A stretch of 64,000 nucleotides of DNA from Skeletonema tropicum (taxonomy: Eukaryota > Bacillariophyta > Thalassiosirophyceae > Thalassiosirales > Thalassiosiraceae), in the NCBI GenBank assembly GCA_037178625.1, contig CM074127.1, positions 4,278,001-4,342,000 on the forward strand. The letters are read 5' to 3'. A model generated the notes under the pieces. That model was not told the origin of the DNA and searched no databases. It was given only the letters and a program-made list of their open reading frames with translations. This document shows, piece after piece, positions 10,130 through 19,296 of the stretch; position 1 is the first letter of the stretch; every line of letters begins with the position of its first letter. The position numbers and the translations under genes were made by a program.

Positions 10130-10576
10130 ATGTCGAGTCTCTCCCAGAAGAAGATCCAGCAGCGCCGCCGCCGTCAGGCAGCAGTGCGACGCCCCTCAAC
10201 AACAGCGGCTCACCCTCCGATTCTCCGAAAGGCCGATCATCTCCGTAACAACATCCGCAACGTTGGCTTCTCTGCCACCTGCACTTCAAAAGTGTACGGC
10301 AAGAGGTCGTTTCCGCGTACTGTGGCGACATTCAAGGAGACGGAGGAAAGGATGCTACCTCACGCGGAGGAGGTGGCGCTGCCCAAGGAGGAGGAAGGCG
10401 TGCAATTTGGTGATGATGCTGGACGTAAAGAGCCGGCTGAACCGATTGCGAGGCGCACGAGGGGGGCATTAAAGCGGCGTGAGGTAGCTTTGATGAGCAG
10501 TGATCTCGGGGCGTATTGGAGCGTTACAGCCCCGAGAGTCAGGAGAGCCCCGGTACGTTTTGTCCCCACGTTATAA
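10130..10576 (+). CDS. Hypothetical small basic protein
   Basis: ATG at 10130 opens a 148-residue frame with a very Arg/Lys-rich start (RRRRR within residues 10-20) and no recognisable domain. A second structure is possible: a GTACGT donor at 10553 and a pyrimidine-rich acceptor ending TTTAG at 10710 would join 141 codons to a 25-residue tail ending at 10788. I cannot choose between the two. The reading is supported mainly by length, ATG context after an AACA leader, and its position in a divergent promoter. It could be a nuclear protein, but no function is assigned. Confidence 0.45.
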   Translation: MSSLSQKKIQQRRRRQAAVRRPSTTAAHPPILRKADHLRNNIRNVGFSATCTSKVYGKRSFPRTVATFKETEERMLPHAEEVALPKEEEGVQFGDDAGRKEPAEPIARRTRGALKRREVALMSSDLGAYWSVTAPRVRRAPVRFVPTL

Positions 10577-11744
10577 TTCAATGCATGATACATGCTTCAC
10601 TTTTTTCATAAATGTGCTTTGTTGTATTTTCGTTCGCCCCCTCCGGTGGAGTCTGATCAGCTCTATCGGGGGTTATTCATCCTCACTACTTTGTTTTCTC
10701 TCTACTTTAGCAACTTCCGACCTGCCTTCCGTCTCTATCTTCGCGACCTTCGACCACCCATCTCCTCCATCTTCGCAACAAACACTAAACCAACAACCAT
10801 CGTCCGGAATGACTTCATAAACTTCGCAACTCTCGGAAGAGCATAACTTCCCGTCCGGAAAGACGCTAAATCTTCGTAACTCGGGAGAGGATAAAATCCA
10901 CTATCTGTGGAGGAATGATGATCTCAGCAGTAACCAGGCTGTATGGCATGTTCTTTCGCCCAACTCTCAATCCAGCGTCGGGCTGGTACTCCTAGAGACG
11001 ATGGCGTCTGGAGGTGGCAGGCATCGGTTCGGAACCGACCTTGGGCAAGGACCGGGCAAAGTTCCCAGGCACGTACCTTGGGGGTACCGCTGAAGTCTAA
11101 CCTTTTCCCTTCGGGGATCAATGGCCCACCCCCAACATGTCAGAGGCCTTTTCGCGGCGTTGGGGATGAGTACTCTATTCTCTCTTGAGAGATTGAGGAA
11201 ACCAGCAACTGACACCTTCATCAACTACCTATCTTGCGGCCGTTTGCAGCAAGTTCAGCTGGAGTTCAACCTATCATCGTAATCGTACATTCATAGTATG
11301 TTCAAGACAACTTCGAATATTATGACCATCACCGCTCCACCTGCTACCACGAAATGTTCTTGGCAGTGTCTTCATATCAGGTGTTGCAGAGTGCAGAGTT
11401 CCTTTCGACTTCCTGTCGGGGATTCTATCGAGGAGAGGTTGCGTCGTGGGTGCGTCAGCTCATCTTCTTTCAGGTACTTGGATCTACTAAAGATGTCGCG
11501 TCTATCTCGAAGTCCAAACTTAACGCATCTCCAACAAACAAGTTTCGTCGTGGGTGCCTCATCTTCTTTCAGATAGATCTACTGAAGAGGTCGAGTCTAT
11601 CTCGTAGTCCAAACTTAGCGCCTCACCAGCACACAAGTTCAATTATATACTTATTTTCTCACCGCTCTCTTCATCTGTACTGCATAAAGCGATCAATATG
11701 AATCAGTAGCTCACAATCAAAACTTCATATATATTACTTTACAA
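10577..11744. other. Gene-poor spacer with degenerate repeats
   Basis: No frame here resembles a protein. It holds a degenerate pair around 10800-10900 (CGTCCGGAA followed by CTTCG.AACTC in each half) and a clearer 104-bp duplication at 11442-11640. A GC-rich block at 10930-11150 contains the palindrome GGTTCGGAACC. It could be an old mobile-element remnant, but no terminal repeats or target duplication are seen. Confidence 0.4.
11442..11640. repeat. Degenerate tandem duplication, about 104 bp unit
   Basis: Unit 1 starts CGTCGTGGGTGCGTCAG at 11442 and unit 2 starts CGTCGTGGGTGCC at 11546. Both continue with CATCTTCTTTCAG, then GATCTACT, GTCTATCTCG and AGTCCAAACTTA in the same order, with small indels. 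Neither copy gives a shared open frame. Confidence 0.75.
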
Positions 11745-12503
11745 TTATTGAAAGCCATCAGCTTCTGTTCCAGCTTCGAATTCAAATTCCACACTTTCTT
11801 CATCTGAAGGAATATCACAGCTCCCAATCACATAACTCGCAAGTGCATCACCAAACTCTCCAATCACTTTCTTGTTGATCTTCATCTCTTCTACTAACCC
11901 TGCATCAGGATGGTAGATATGGCCGAAAGGAACAGAAGGTACACCAAGACCCTCGTGTATGTACGCGGTCTCCTTCGTCAGTGGCACATCTACAAACTTT
12001 ACGTTTGGTGAGTGCCTAGACACTAATTTCTTGAAATGTGGGTGTGCTGCCTTGCACGATTTGCACCATGGTGCAAAGAAGCGTACAGCTACTATTCGTT
12101 CTTGCTCATCGACTACCTCTTTTTTGTAGTCTTGTATTGTGTCTATCAGTTGGACAGATGTATCTACAGGTCTATCATCTCCTTCTTTTGGCCTCTTGAG
12201 CAACCTTGGAACAAATCCGCCTACAACCTGTTTCCATTCGTTTGAATCCTTGGATTCTTTGTCTTTTTCGCGTTCCTCCTCTATTGGCCTCATCGGTGTG
12301 TCTACCGCTGAGTGTAAAGGAGACGTTCTGGAGTGAATGCGACGTTGCAGGTGTGTTTGTTCTCCAGAAAAGTATCGTTGACTGGAGGTGATGATATGAG
12401 AGTGTGCGCAAGGTAGCCTCGAATACGTGGAAAAAGATTCCGATTCATTGATGGAAAGGATCAGCGCCAGGATGAACCCTGCCCGAGAGACTTTTGCAAC
12501 CAT
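11745..12503 (-). CDS. Plastid-targeted atypical thioredoxin
   Basis: 252 residues in one exon. The first 20 or so residues are a signal peptide, followed by SESFSTYS, an ASAF-type cleavage site, so import into the complex plastid is expected. The thioredoxin fold occupies about residues 115-220. Its active site is FAPWCKSCKAAHP, with two cysteines in the usual spacing but Lys-Ser in place of Gly-Pro; a cis-proline region follows (GVPSVPFG). This resembles plant plastid thioredoxin-like proteins with non-canonical sites more than classic m/f/y thioredoxins. The C-terminus is acidic. It is divergent to the quinone oxidoreductase at 13094, with a promoter carrying CRE-like motifs. Expected role: dithiol-disulfide exchange in the stroma. 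Confidence 0.8.
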   Translation of the reverse strand: MVAKVSRAGFILALILSINESESFSTYSRLPCAHSHIITSSQRYFSGEQTHLQRRIHSRTSPLHSAVDTPMRPIEEEREKDKESKDSNEWKQVVGGFVPRLLKRPKEGDDRPVDTSVQLIDTIQDYKKEVVDEQERIVAVRFFAPWCKSCKAAHPHFKKLVSRHSPNVKFVDVPLTKETAYIHEGLGVPSVPFGHIYHPDAGLVEEMKINKKVIGEFGDALASYVIGSCDIPSDEESVEFEFEAGTEADGFQ

Positions 12504-13093
12504 GGCGAATTTAAAATGATATATATTGCTTCTTTTTGTGCACGACTTGTGTTCGTCTTACGCTAATATGATGAAAGGGCACCGAGAATACACTTCTTGA
12601 TGTTCGTATCTTGCGTTCATCAATACGCTCACTGTGGTGTCCGGTTCATTTCATGCCCTTGTTGTGTGGCCTTTGTGTTGGAGATACTCACTGGCAGGCG
12701 TGGAACGTGGAATCGACGTTCCTTTGTGGAGTTCTGTGTTCTGTCGCGGTCCGGTTTCGGTCCACGTTTCTGATGACGCGGCCGGGGCACGGCAATTTCC
12801 GTGGAAAGGTCTCATTGTCCGTCACGTGTCACGTCACTCAAACGTTCTGATTGATGTCAAGTTTTCTGATGTCATGCTGTCTCGCTCAGTATTTGGATGT
12901 CCGAGACTGGGAGTCTTCGAAAGAAGGCACTGGTGACGTCAGCACACTCTGCTCTGCACTCTGCGGCTGTGAAAAAATCTTATCACCATCCAGCGCGATG
13001 CAGTTGATGCCATACACTACTAACTACTTGTAGCTTGTGCATCGAGTCGATATAACAACAGTTGACGGAGGAGCAATAACCACAGAGTTCATC
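12504..13093. promoter_or_regulatory. Divergent promoter with a cluster of TGACGT-type sites
   Basis: The region contains TGACGC at 12774-12779, CACGTG at 12823-12828, ACGTCA at 12831-12836 and a full palindrome TGACGTCA at 12934-12941. In the diatom Phaeodactylum, TGACGT, ACGTCA and TGACGC are the published CO2/cAMP-responsive elements bound by bZIP factors. Control of these genes by that system is inference. No gene is seen here. Confidence 0.5.
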
Positions 13094-14691
13094 ATGTTTG
13101 CCACAGCTTCTCGTCGCGTCTTTCAAAACGCAGCATCGGCTTCGGCCTGCAGCAATAATTTCACAGCCTTCTTCCCAGTGCGATGCATGTCATCAATACC
13201 ATCAACTATGAAGGTAAGTGAAATAATATCGACTTCGAACTTTTTAGAACTCCTTTTTTGTTCGGGTACTTCATGTTAGTGATGTTGTCACGGAGGGCTT
13301 TGCATTAGAGGATAATATAATGCGTTCATACTTGCGACAGAGCGCCATCAAACCCTCACATTCCATTGTCTATGAATCTTTTCAAGTTGAGGATATGGTA
13401 GTAGCCAAGCTGTTTCATTACAATTTGGTTCCCGCGTTCTCCTTGAGATGTTGTTCTGGACGCAAGGTGGTTTATGAGATCAATGATGGTAGAACTCTTA
13501 CTAATGGGCGCTAGAGAAAATTCGCGAGGCTGATTTGAGTGTGCCTTTTTGTCTGTCTTCGATGTGATTTTGGGCACAATAACAGCCTTCGCACATGTTC
13601 GCTTCGTTCATTGTTGATGATGTATTGCTAACTACAGTTATTTGTTTCCTCTTTTCACCATATACACAACAAAACAAACATGAAAGGCTGCCGTTGTCAG
13701 AGAAGTTGGTGATGCGCACGCTCTCAAAGTTGAGACTGATTTCCCCACTCCTGAACTCAAAGCTGGCGGAGTTATTGTAAAGAATCAATATGCTGGAATC
13801 AACTTTATTGACACATATCATCGCAAAGGACTTTATCCCAGAGATCTTCCATTTGTCGGGGGACAAGAAGGAGGTGGAACTGTTGCAGCTGTGTCTGATG
13901 AAGCTGCTGCTCAGGGAATCAAAGTTGGAGATCCTGTAGCTTATTCTGTCTTTGGATCATACGCTCAATACACTGCCGTGCCAGCTGCCAAGCTTCTTCC
14001 AGTACCCGAAGGAGTTGGGTTAGATGTTGCAACTTCTTGTGTTGTGCAGGGATTGACCGCTCATTATTTGACAACTTCGGCGCATGCAGATCTTATTAAG
14101 GAGGGTGAATGGTGTCTTATCCATGGAGTTGGAGGCGGCACTTGTCAGTGGGCAGCACAAATGGCGAAACTGCGGGGTTTCAAAGTGATAGGAACTTGTT
14201 CCAAGGGAAAGGCTGACATTGCCAAGACGCTTGGATGTGATGAGCTGATTGTTCTCGATGAAGTCCCTGGTGCATCCTACGAGGACTATGAGTCTGTAGA
14301 TATTGTGTCACGTGTAATGGAAGTTACCGATGGAAAGGGTTGCAAAGCTGTCATCGATGGTATCGGAAAGTCTACTGTTGATATTAGTATCAACTCTTTG
14401 GCGCATCGTGGTATCTTCGTCTCATTCGGAAATGCCAGTGGAGCAGTACCTGCCTTCCCTGTACTTCGTTTGATTGGAAAATCCGCATACGTCACTCGTC
14501 CCAAGCTATTAGATTACACTGTTGACCGTGCTGAGTTGGTATCGAGAGCAGATGAAATTTTTGGATGGTTAAAGGAAGGAAAGCTGAATGTAAGTGTGGA
14601 CTGCGCGTTCCCGTTAGATGAAGCAGCTGAAGGACATCTTTACTTGGAAGCAGGCAAAAGTAAAGGAAAGGTTCTGTACAAGATTGATTAA
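13094..14691 (+). CDS. Zinc-independent quinone oxidoreductase (MDR family), organelle-targeted
   Basis: Two exons: 13094-13213 and 13687-14691, joined across a GTAAGT...AG intron of 473 bp, give 374 residues. The splice is chosen because it restores the family's usual start, ...MKAAVVREVGDAHAL. Exon 1 supplies a Ser/Ala/Arg-rich presequence without acidic residues, typical of mitochondrial import. The catalytic GroES-like part has NQYAGINFIDTYHRKGLY and the Rossmann part has HGVGGGTCQWAAQMAKLRG for NADPH. No zinc-binding cysteine set is present. Family members reduce quinones or enones with NADPH. The promoter is shared with a plastid thioredoxin. Confidence 0.85.
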
Positions 14692-15090
14692 TTTTGTAAC
14701 CTCTAAGGCGAAATGTATCATCTCTCCTGCTCCTGTTCTTAAATTAAGCACTGCACATAACAATTCACACCAAAGGCCGTTCTTCGTCTTGCTTGGGGTT
14801 CCCCGTGCTTTCTCTTGCTTATCAGCGAAGGTTGGGGACATCATGTCTGACTATATACTGCCTGACTGTCCCAAAAAAATAAGAGGGGCATCTCATGAGT
14901 ACCGAGTATGGTACAACGTATCTACAGGTATTTGGTTTCAATCAAAATATCCAAAAATCGAAGTCGCGAAGATCTTTTGACTTTTGAGCACTCGATGATC
15001 ATGAAAAAGCAAGCCAATGCAACCACTCTACTACTCATCATACGACGTTAAAACCAACTCTCGTCCCTTTGCTTGCCAGAGATATAGACA
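14692..15090. other. Intergenic region between tandem genes
   Basis: About 400 bp hold the 3' end of the oxidoreductase and the SWEET promoter. A frame open through part of it runs on from the upstream gene in another phase and is not credible. I see nothing else. Confidence 0.4.
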
Positions 15091-15915
15091 ATGAAGCTAT
15101 CTTCCTTACTCATCATTTTTGCTGCTGCGGAGCAATCTCACGCATGGACTGGTCGTCCGGTGTCTTCGAGTGTCATCAACTCTAATGTCAATGGTGGCAT
15201 CAAGAGGCATCAGCCAAAAAAAGTTGCGTTTTCGGGCCCATTGTCAATTAGAGGTGGAACTTCCTTGGAGATGACGCCAGCTAGTTCACTTGTAACTACG
15301 TTGGTACCTCGCATCGGTATTCTGACAAGTACGCTTCTCTATTTTTCTCCTTTTACTGCTGTCCGACAAGCAAGCACAAGTGAATCGCTCAATGATTTAA
15401 ACCCTGTCCCTTTGGCAATTATGGCTGTGTCGTCTCTTTGTTGGCTAGTTTACGGCTTGTCTGTTAGGGATCCGTTCGTTACGCTCTCGAATGTCCCCGG
15501 ATCTATTGCTAGTATATGGTATGTGATGGCAGTCTTGCCATTGCTCAAAGGAGCACAACTGAAAAATACTCAAAATATTGTTGTGGGGCTCTCCGCACTC
15601 ACGATTAACTTGTGGACATGGTTGGCATTGACAAACAAATCGCTCGAACAAGTTAGCTCGGCATTGGGTTTATTTGCTTCAGGTCTTTTCATTGTACTGT
15701 CTGGAAGCCCTCTCAGTACAATCAAAACAGTTCTCTCTACAAAGGATTCAAAGTCCATTTTGACCCAGTTGACGTTTGCACAGATTACCAACACAGCTTT
15801 ATGGAGTGCATATGGGTTAGCAATCAAAGATAAGTTTGTGTACGGTCCGAACATGACCGGCTTGGGTTTTGGCCTAATACAATTGGCGTTGAAACTCGTG
15901 TTTCCATCCAAATGA
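15091..15915 (+). CDS. SWEET (MtN3/saliva) sugar transporter with plastid-type presequence
   Basis: 274 residues, one exon. A signal peptide of about 18 residues ends in SHAW, an ASAF variant with Trp, followed by a Ser/Lys/Arg-rich transit-like stretch. The core from about 75 shows two MtN3 repeats. The first has the LNPVPLAIMAV...W.VYGL..RDPFV..SN..G pattern. The second has NTALWSAYGLAIKDKFVYGP and then G.G.GLIQLALKLVF, the classic SWEET ending. SWEETs are facilitative sugar uniporters. The presequence suggests a plastid membrane, which would fit export or import of sugars across the plastid envelopes. The family call is firm; the location is predicted. Confidence 0.87.
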   Translation: MKLSSLLIIFAAAEQSHAWTGRPVSSSVINSNVNGGIKRHQPKKVAFSGPLSIRGGTSLEMTPASSLVTTLVPRIGILTSTLLYFSPFTAVRQASTSESLNDLNPVPLAIMAVSSLCWLVYGLSVRDPFVTLSNVPGSIASIWYVMAVLPLLKGAQLKNTQNIVVGLSALTINLWTWLALTNKSLEQVSSALGLFASGLFIVLSGSPLSTIKTVLSTKDSKSILTQLTFAQITNTALWSAYGLAIKDKFVYGPNMTGLGFGLIQLALKLVFPSK

Positions 15916-16103
15916 TGGTAATATGTGCAGTATTAGTAAGGGACAATCAGTCGAATATAATATAATCAAAGTAGAGACCATGTCATCAAAGATAAAATCG
16001 GAAAGAGATTGGGTTAGCTACACTAATCCCTAAATTCCATTTATATTTTACAGTCTCTAAACTCCTTTAAGACATAATATGAATCATCTCTATCCATCGT
16101 GTT

Positions 16104-16529
16104 TTATTTCTGCCATGGAAACTTGAATCCCTCTCCTTTTGGTTTTGTTTCGTCTTCTTCCTCAACCCACCCATTTTCAAAGTAAGGCATTTGTGTCTGT
16201 TTACTATTTCCGTTCTCATCGACGAGATTATTAGCTTCTAGAGGAAAACATCAACTTTCCAGTGTCCTTCTCAACCCCCTGGAAGTCTCCGAGGAATGGT
16301 GCCCCAGCTCCTGCTGCAATCATTTGTAATAGACCCCCAGCGCTAATCTTTTTCTCTGGCTCTTCCTCTTTATCAGCAGGCTCATCACTCTTGGGTCCAA
16401 AACCGCTGGGCAACCCAAAGTGCAGTTTAGTTCCTGCCCCCCATTGGACGCCGGGGGCACGCCAGGTGCAAAGAAGGCGGCTGCTTGGGTGCAGCTTAGC
16501 GCAAGAATGAGGGAGCTGGCCTTCACCAT
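16104..16529 (-). CDS. Small plastid-targeted protein, frame-broken
   Basis: ATG at 16529 begins a textbook diatom presequence ending AAAFFAPGVPP. The frame then stops early, but the coding sense clearly continues. After the C6 run at 16437-16442 the next frame gives GTKLHFGLPSGFGPK and an acidic stretch. After about 16245 a third frame gives NNLVDENGN and ends QMPYFENGWVEEE...FPWQK with a stop at 16104. One extra C in the run and a second small indel would give roughly 140 residues. The function is unknown. Either the assembly has two errors or this is a recent pseudogene. No domain is recognised. Confidence 0.65.
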
Positions 16530-16876
16530 ATTCACAGTCGACTCTTGCGTTAGGTTGCTGCTCGCTTTATCATACCCAGGAGAGCAGAGCTGTACTAACT
16601 CCTATTTCCTGGCTGCTTCAAGCTGCGTTGTTCTTTGTTCATTATGTGCGTGTTGATGAGCCGCGCCATTTTCATTTGGCGCGCCAGCGCCAGATTCCTC
16701 TGTCTCGCTAGCTCTCGCTAAGTATCTCTGCCCCGCTCTCGCCATGCGCCATTCGTCATTTTTATTTTGTGAATCTCGAATCTTATCGTATCGACAACAA
16801 CCATGGGATCCGCCTTCAACCAGCAGTGGTGACGGCACCTGTCGCTAGAAGATACCAGCAGTTGTTCAACTTCTCG

Positions 16877-17621
16877 ATGTCAGCTATTATCCAAAAATTT
16901 TCGTGTTACTATTCTTATGGTCAGGACTATCTAAATATGAAGGTTTGCAAGGCAAAATCTTACATTTATGACGTGCTTATTTTGAGCATGACGGAGGCAT
17001 GGTATCGAGCTGTGTTGGAGAAGCTTCCTGATGGATCTATTCTACTCGATGTTGGCATCGGCACTGGTGGTGCATTGTTGCGATGCACCGATCTATTAGT
17101 GAAAAAAGATCTAAAGGTCGTAGGGATTGATATTGATTCAGCGTATGTCGAAGCAGGACACGAAGCTATTTTGCACGCGGGCATGGATGATCGAATCTCA
17201 ATAAATGTAGTCAATGTTTATGAAGCCAAGGAGAAAGTGCTGGACCTTGTCAAGCAAATAGGAGGTACTGAAGATTCCTGACGGTAGATTTGTAGATGCT
17301 GTTTACTTTTCTGGATCATTCTCATTGCTTCCTGATCCCGTAAAAGCATTGCAATTAGTGGCGGAGTTTGTGAAACCAAAAGACGGTGAGAAGGGAAGTA
17401 TTTTCATCACTCAGACATATCAGAGGAAAACACCATTCTTCTTGCCTTATCTGAAGCCTTTGCTTAAGTATGCAACAACGATTGACTTCGGGCAGTTGGT
17501 AACAGAGGAAGATATCTTGCGCACGTTCGAAGAGAGTCGTCTCGAAGTAGTTCAGCATGAAGTTATTCCAAATAGTGTGAATAACTCGTTGCAAGCTGCA
17601 TATATTTCTGTTTTGAGATGA
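16877..17621 (+). CDS. Class I SAM-dependent methyltransferase, one frame break
   Basis: The first ATG in the conserved frame is at 16877; earlier codons remain open, so the true start may lie upstream. Motif I is LLDVGIGTGG near residue 58, followed by VVGIDIDSAYVEAG (motif II, with the acidic residue that binds the ribose). The frame ends with TGA after GGTED, yet sense continues one base away as EVLKIPDGRFVDAVYFSGSFSLLPDP, which looks like motif IV-V of the same fold, and runs to 17621. A single-base indel around 17255-17265 explains it. The substrate cannot be told. The 3' end faces the desulfurase gene. Confidence 0.65.
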
Positions 17622-17674
17622 TGAGAGTGTGGTTCAAAAAAAATAATAAGTATCTATGTATAAAAATCAGTTCG

Positions 17675-18973
17675 TTACGACTTAAGCTGCTTCGTAGCTT
17701 CCTTAACGATAATGTCTGCTGCTAAGTCAACGTCTTCCAGTGAAGTATTTGGACCAACACTAAGGCGCAGAGTACCAACCGCAAACTCTGGAGGCACATT
17801 CATTGCTTTCAGGATTGCAGAATATGACATTGTAGGTCCGGATGATGAATGACAAGCAGAGCCTGCACTACACGCTACAACTGCTTCGCCAATGTTAGCG
17901 AGCAGCCTTCCACTTTGTACTCCTCTCAAACCAATCGATAATGTATTAGGCAGTCTTTGATTTTCATTCAAAGGTCCATTGACACGGGTCAGATCAGTTT
18001 GCCCTGTGCTCTCTTTCAACCCAACAGTGATCTGTTCCAGAAGCCTGCTTCGCATCTTTTGCATGTGCAGAGCATTAGCTTGCCATCCAGCCTTGTCTCC
18101 GTGTTGTTCAAATAACATGTCAGCTGCACGTCCAATACCAGCAATATATGGTACGTTTTCTGTTCCACCCCTCCTACCGCCTTCTTGTCCTCCGCCCATC
18201 AATAGCACACTTCCACCGTGTTCTGGGTTGACTCTCCCGCTTTCATCCAAGCAATTCGGCCGGATATAAAGTGCAGCGATCCCCTTTGGTGCACCAAACT
18301 TATGACCAACGATAGTCACCATATCTGCACCAGTTGTTTCCTCGGCCAAACCTCGCAAATCAATCTTGCCTACCGCCTGAGCTGCATCTGTATGAAATAG
18401 TATCTGCTTTTGTCTACAGATCTTGGCGATTTCGAAAACAGGTTGGAGTGATCCAACTTCGTTGTTCGCTGTCATGATTGTAACGAGAGCAGTGTTCTCT
18501 TGAATTGCATCGATGACATCTGATGAGGATACTACACCAAACTCATCTACTGCCACTTCGGTAACTGTAATTTTTGGTGTCAGGCCGCCACTGACGTATG
18601 AATTCAGGCACTGTGTAATGGCAGGATGTTCAATGTTTGTCGTAACAACATGAAGTAGACCATCTCGATTCGCTTTGTGCGCAGAAGACAATAGAGCCAA
18701 TCTTATTGCAACGTTGTTAGACTCTGTTCCGCACCCAGTGAACATGATAGATGATGGATCGGCAGCAACTGGGGCTGACTGAATCAAACTCAAAAGCGAT
18801 CTTCGGGCTTTGTTCACAGCAGCTTTCGGTTCAGAGCCAAAGTAATGAGATGATGATGGATTTCCAAAATGATCAGTAAGGTAGGGCAGCATTGCCTCCA
18901 ACACTGGAGGATATACTGGAGTTGTCCCATTGTAGTCGAGATAAACACATGTCTTTTGCTTTTCCTCCTTCAT
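17675..18973 (-). CDS. Cysteine desulfurase / selenocysteine lyase-like enzyme
   Basis: 432 residues from ATG at 18973, PLP-dependent class V fold. YLDYNGTTP near residue 10 starts the domain. GCGTESNN binds the cofactor phosphate, HTDAAQAVG holds the cofactor Asp, and IVGHKFGAPKG contains the Schiff-base Lys. The loop ACSAGSACHSSSG carries the reactive cysteine. GGGQEGGRRGGTENVP is typical of both NifS/IscS and animal selenocysteine lyase. The CHS ending and overall spacing resemble selenocysteine lyase, but sulfur donation is equally possible. A second upstream ATG at 19115, in another frame, encodes a mitochondrial-like presequence; see findings. Confidence 0.82.
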   Translation of the reverse strand: MKEEKQKTCVYLDYNGTTPVYPPVLEAMLPYLTDHFGNPSSSHYFGSEPKAAVNKARRSLLSLIQSAPVAADPSSIMFTGCGTESNNVAIRLALLSSAHKANRDGLLHVVTTNIEHPAITQCLNSYVSGGLTPKITVTEVAVDEFGVVSSSDVIDAIQENTALVTIMTANNEVGSLQPVFEIAKICRQKQILFHTDAAQAVGKIDLRGLAEETTGADMVTIVGHKFGAPKGIAALYIRPNCLDESGRVNPEHGGSVLLMGGGQEGGRRGGTENVPYIAGIGRAADMLFEQHGDKAGWQANALHMQKMRSRLLEQITVGLKESTGQTDLTRVNGPLNENQRLPNTLSIGLRGVQSGRLLANIGEAVVACSAGSACHSSSGPTMSYSAILKAMNVPPEFAVGTLRLSVGPNTSLEDVDLAADIIVKEATKQLKS

Positions 18974-19296
18974 GATGTTGATTGTTGTTATAATATCTCC
19001 TCTTCTCGCCGCCGCCGGAAGTAGAAGGAGCGAATAAGTGATGAACAAAAGAAGATATTGATCTGCGGTAATTATTTGATAGAACACTGCTACCTCCAGC
19101 AAGCACAGCTCTCATAATATTATCTTTCGTTTCATTGAGGAGAGAGCTCTCTCCTATTTCTGAGGAGGATCTTTGCGGCTACGCAATCTACATCGGAATT
19201 AATACAAAAAATCGTGCACTACCGATCTGCACTTCGTCTCATCATGAGCCTCCGCTATCCCATGTCTATCATCTATTCTGAAGTCGTATTATGTAA
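18974..19296. other. Divergent intergenic region with possible alternative N-terminus
   Basis: About 320 bp lie between the desulfurase and the Ntn-hydrolase-like gene. On the minus strand 18974-19115 is open from an ATG in a frame one base off the enzyme. The rest is unremarkable. Confidence 0.4.

Noticed and set aside
10930..11150. LTR-retrotransposon fragment
   Set aside because: GC-rich and odd, but no LTRs, primer site or reverse-transcriptase motif is visible.
12611..13033. Overlapping short plus-strand frames
   Set aside because: They lie in the divergent promoter, lack domains and overlap in several phases.
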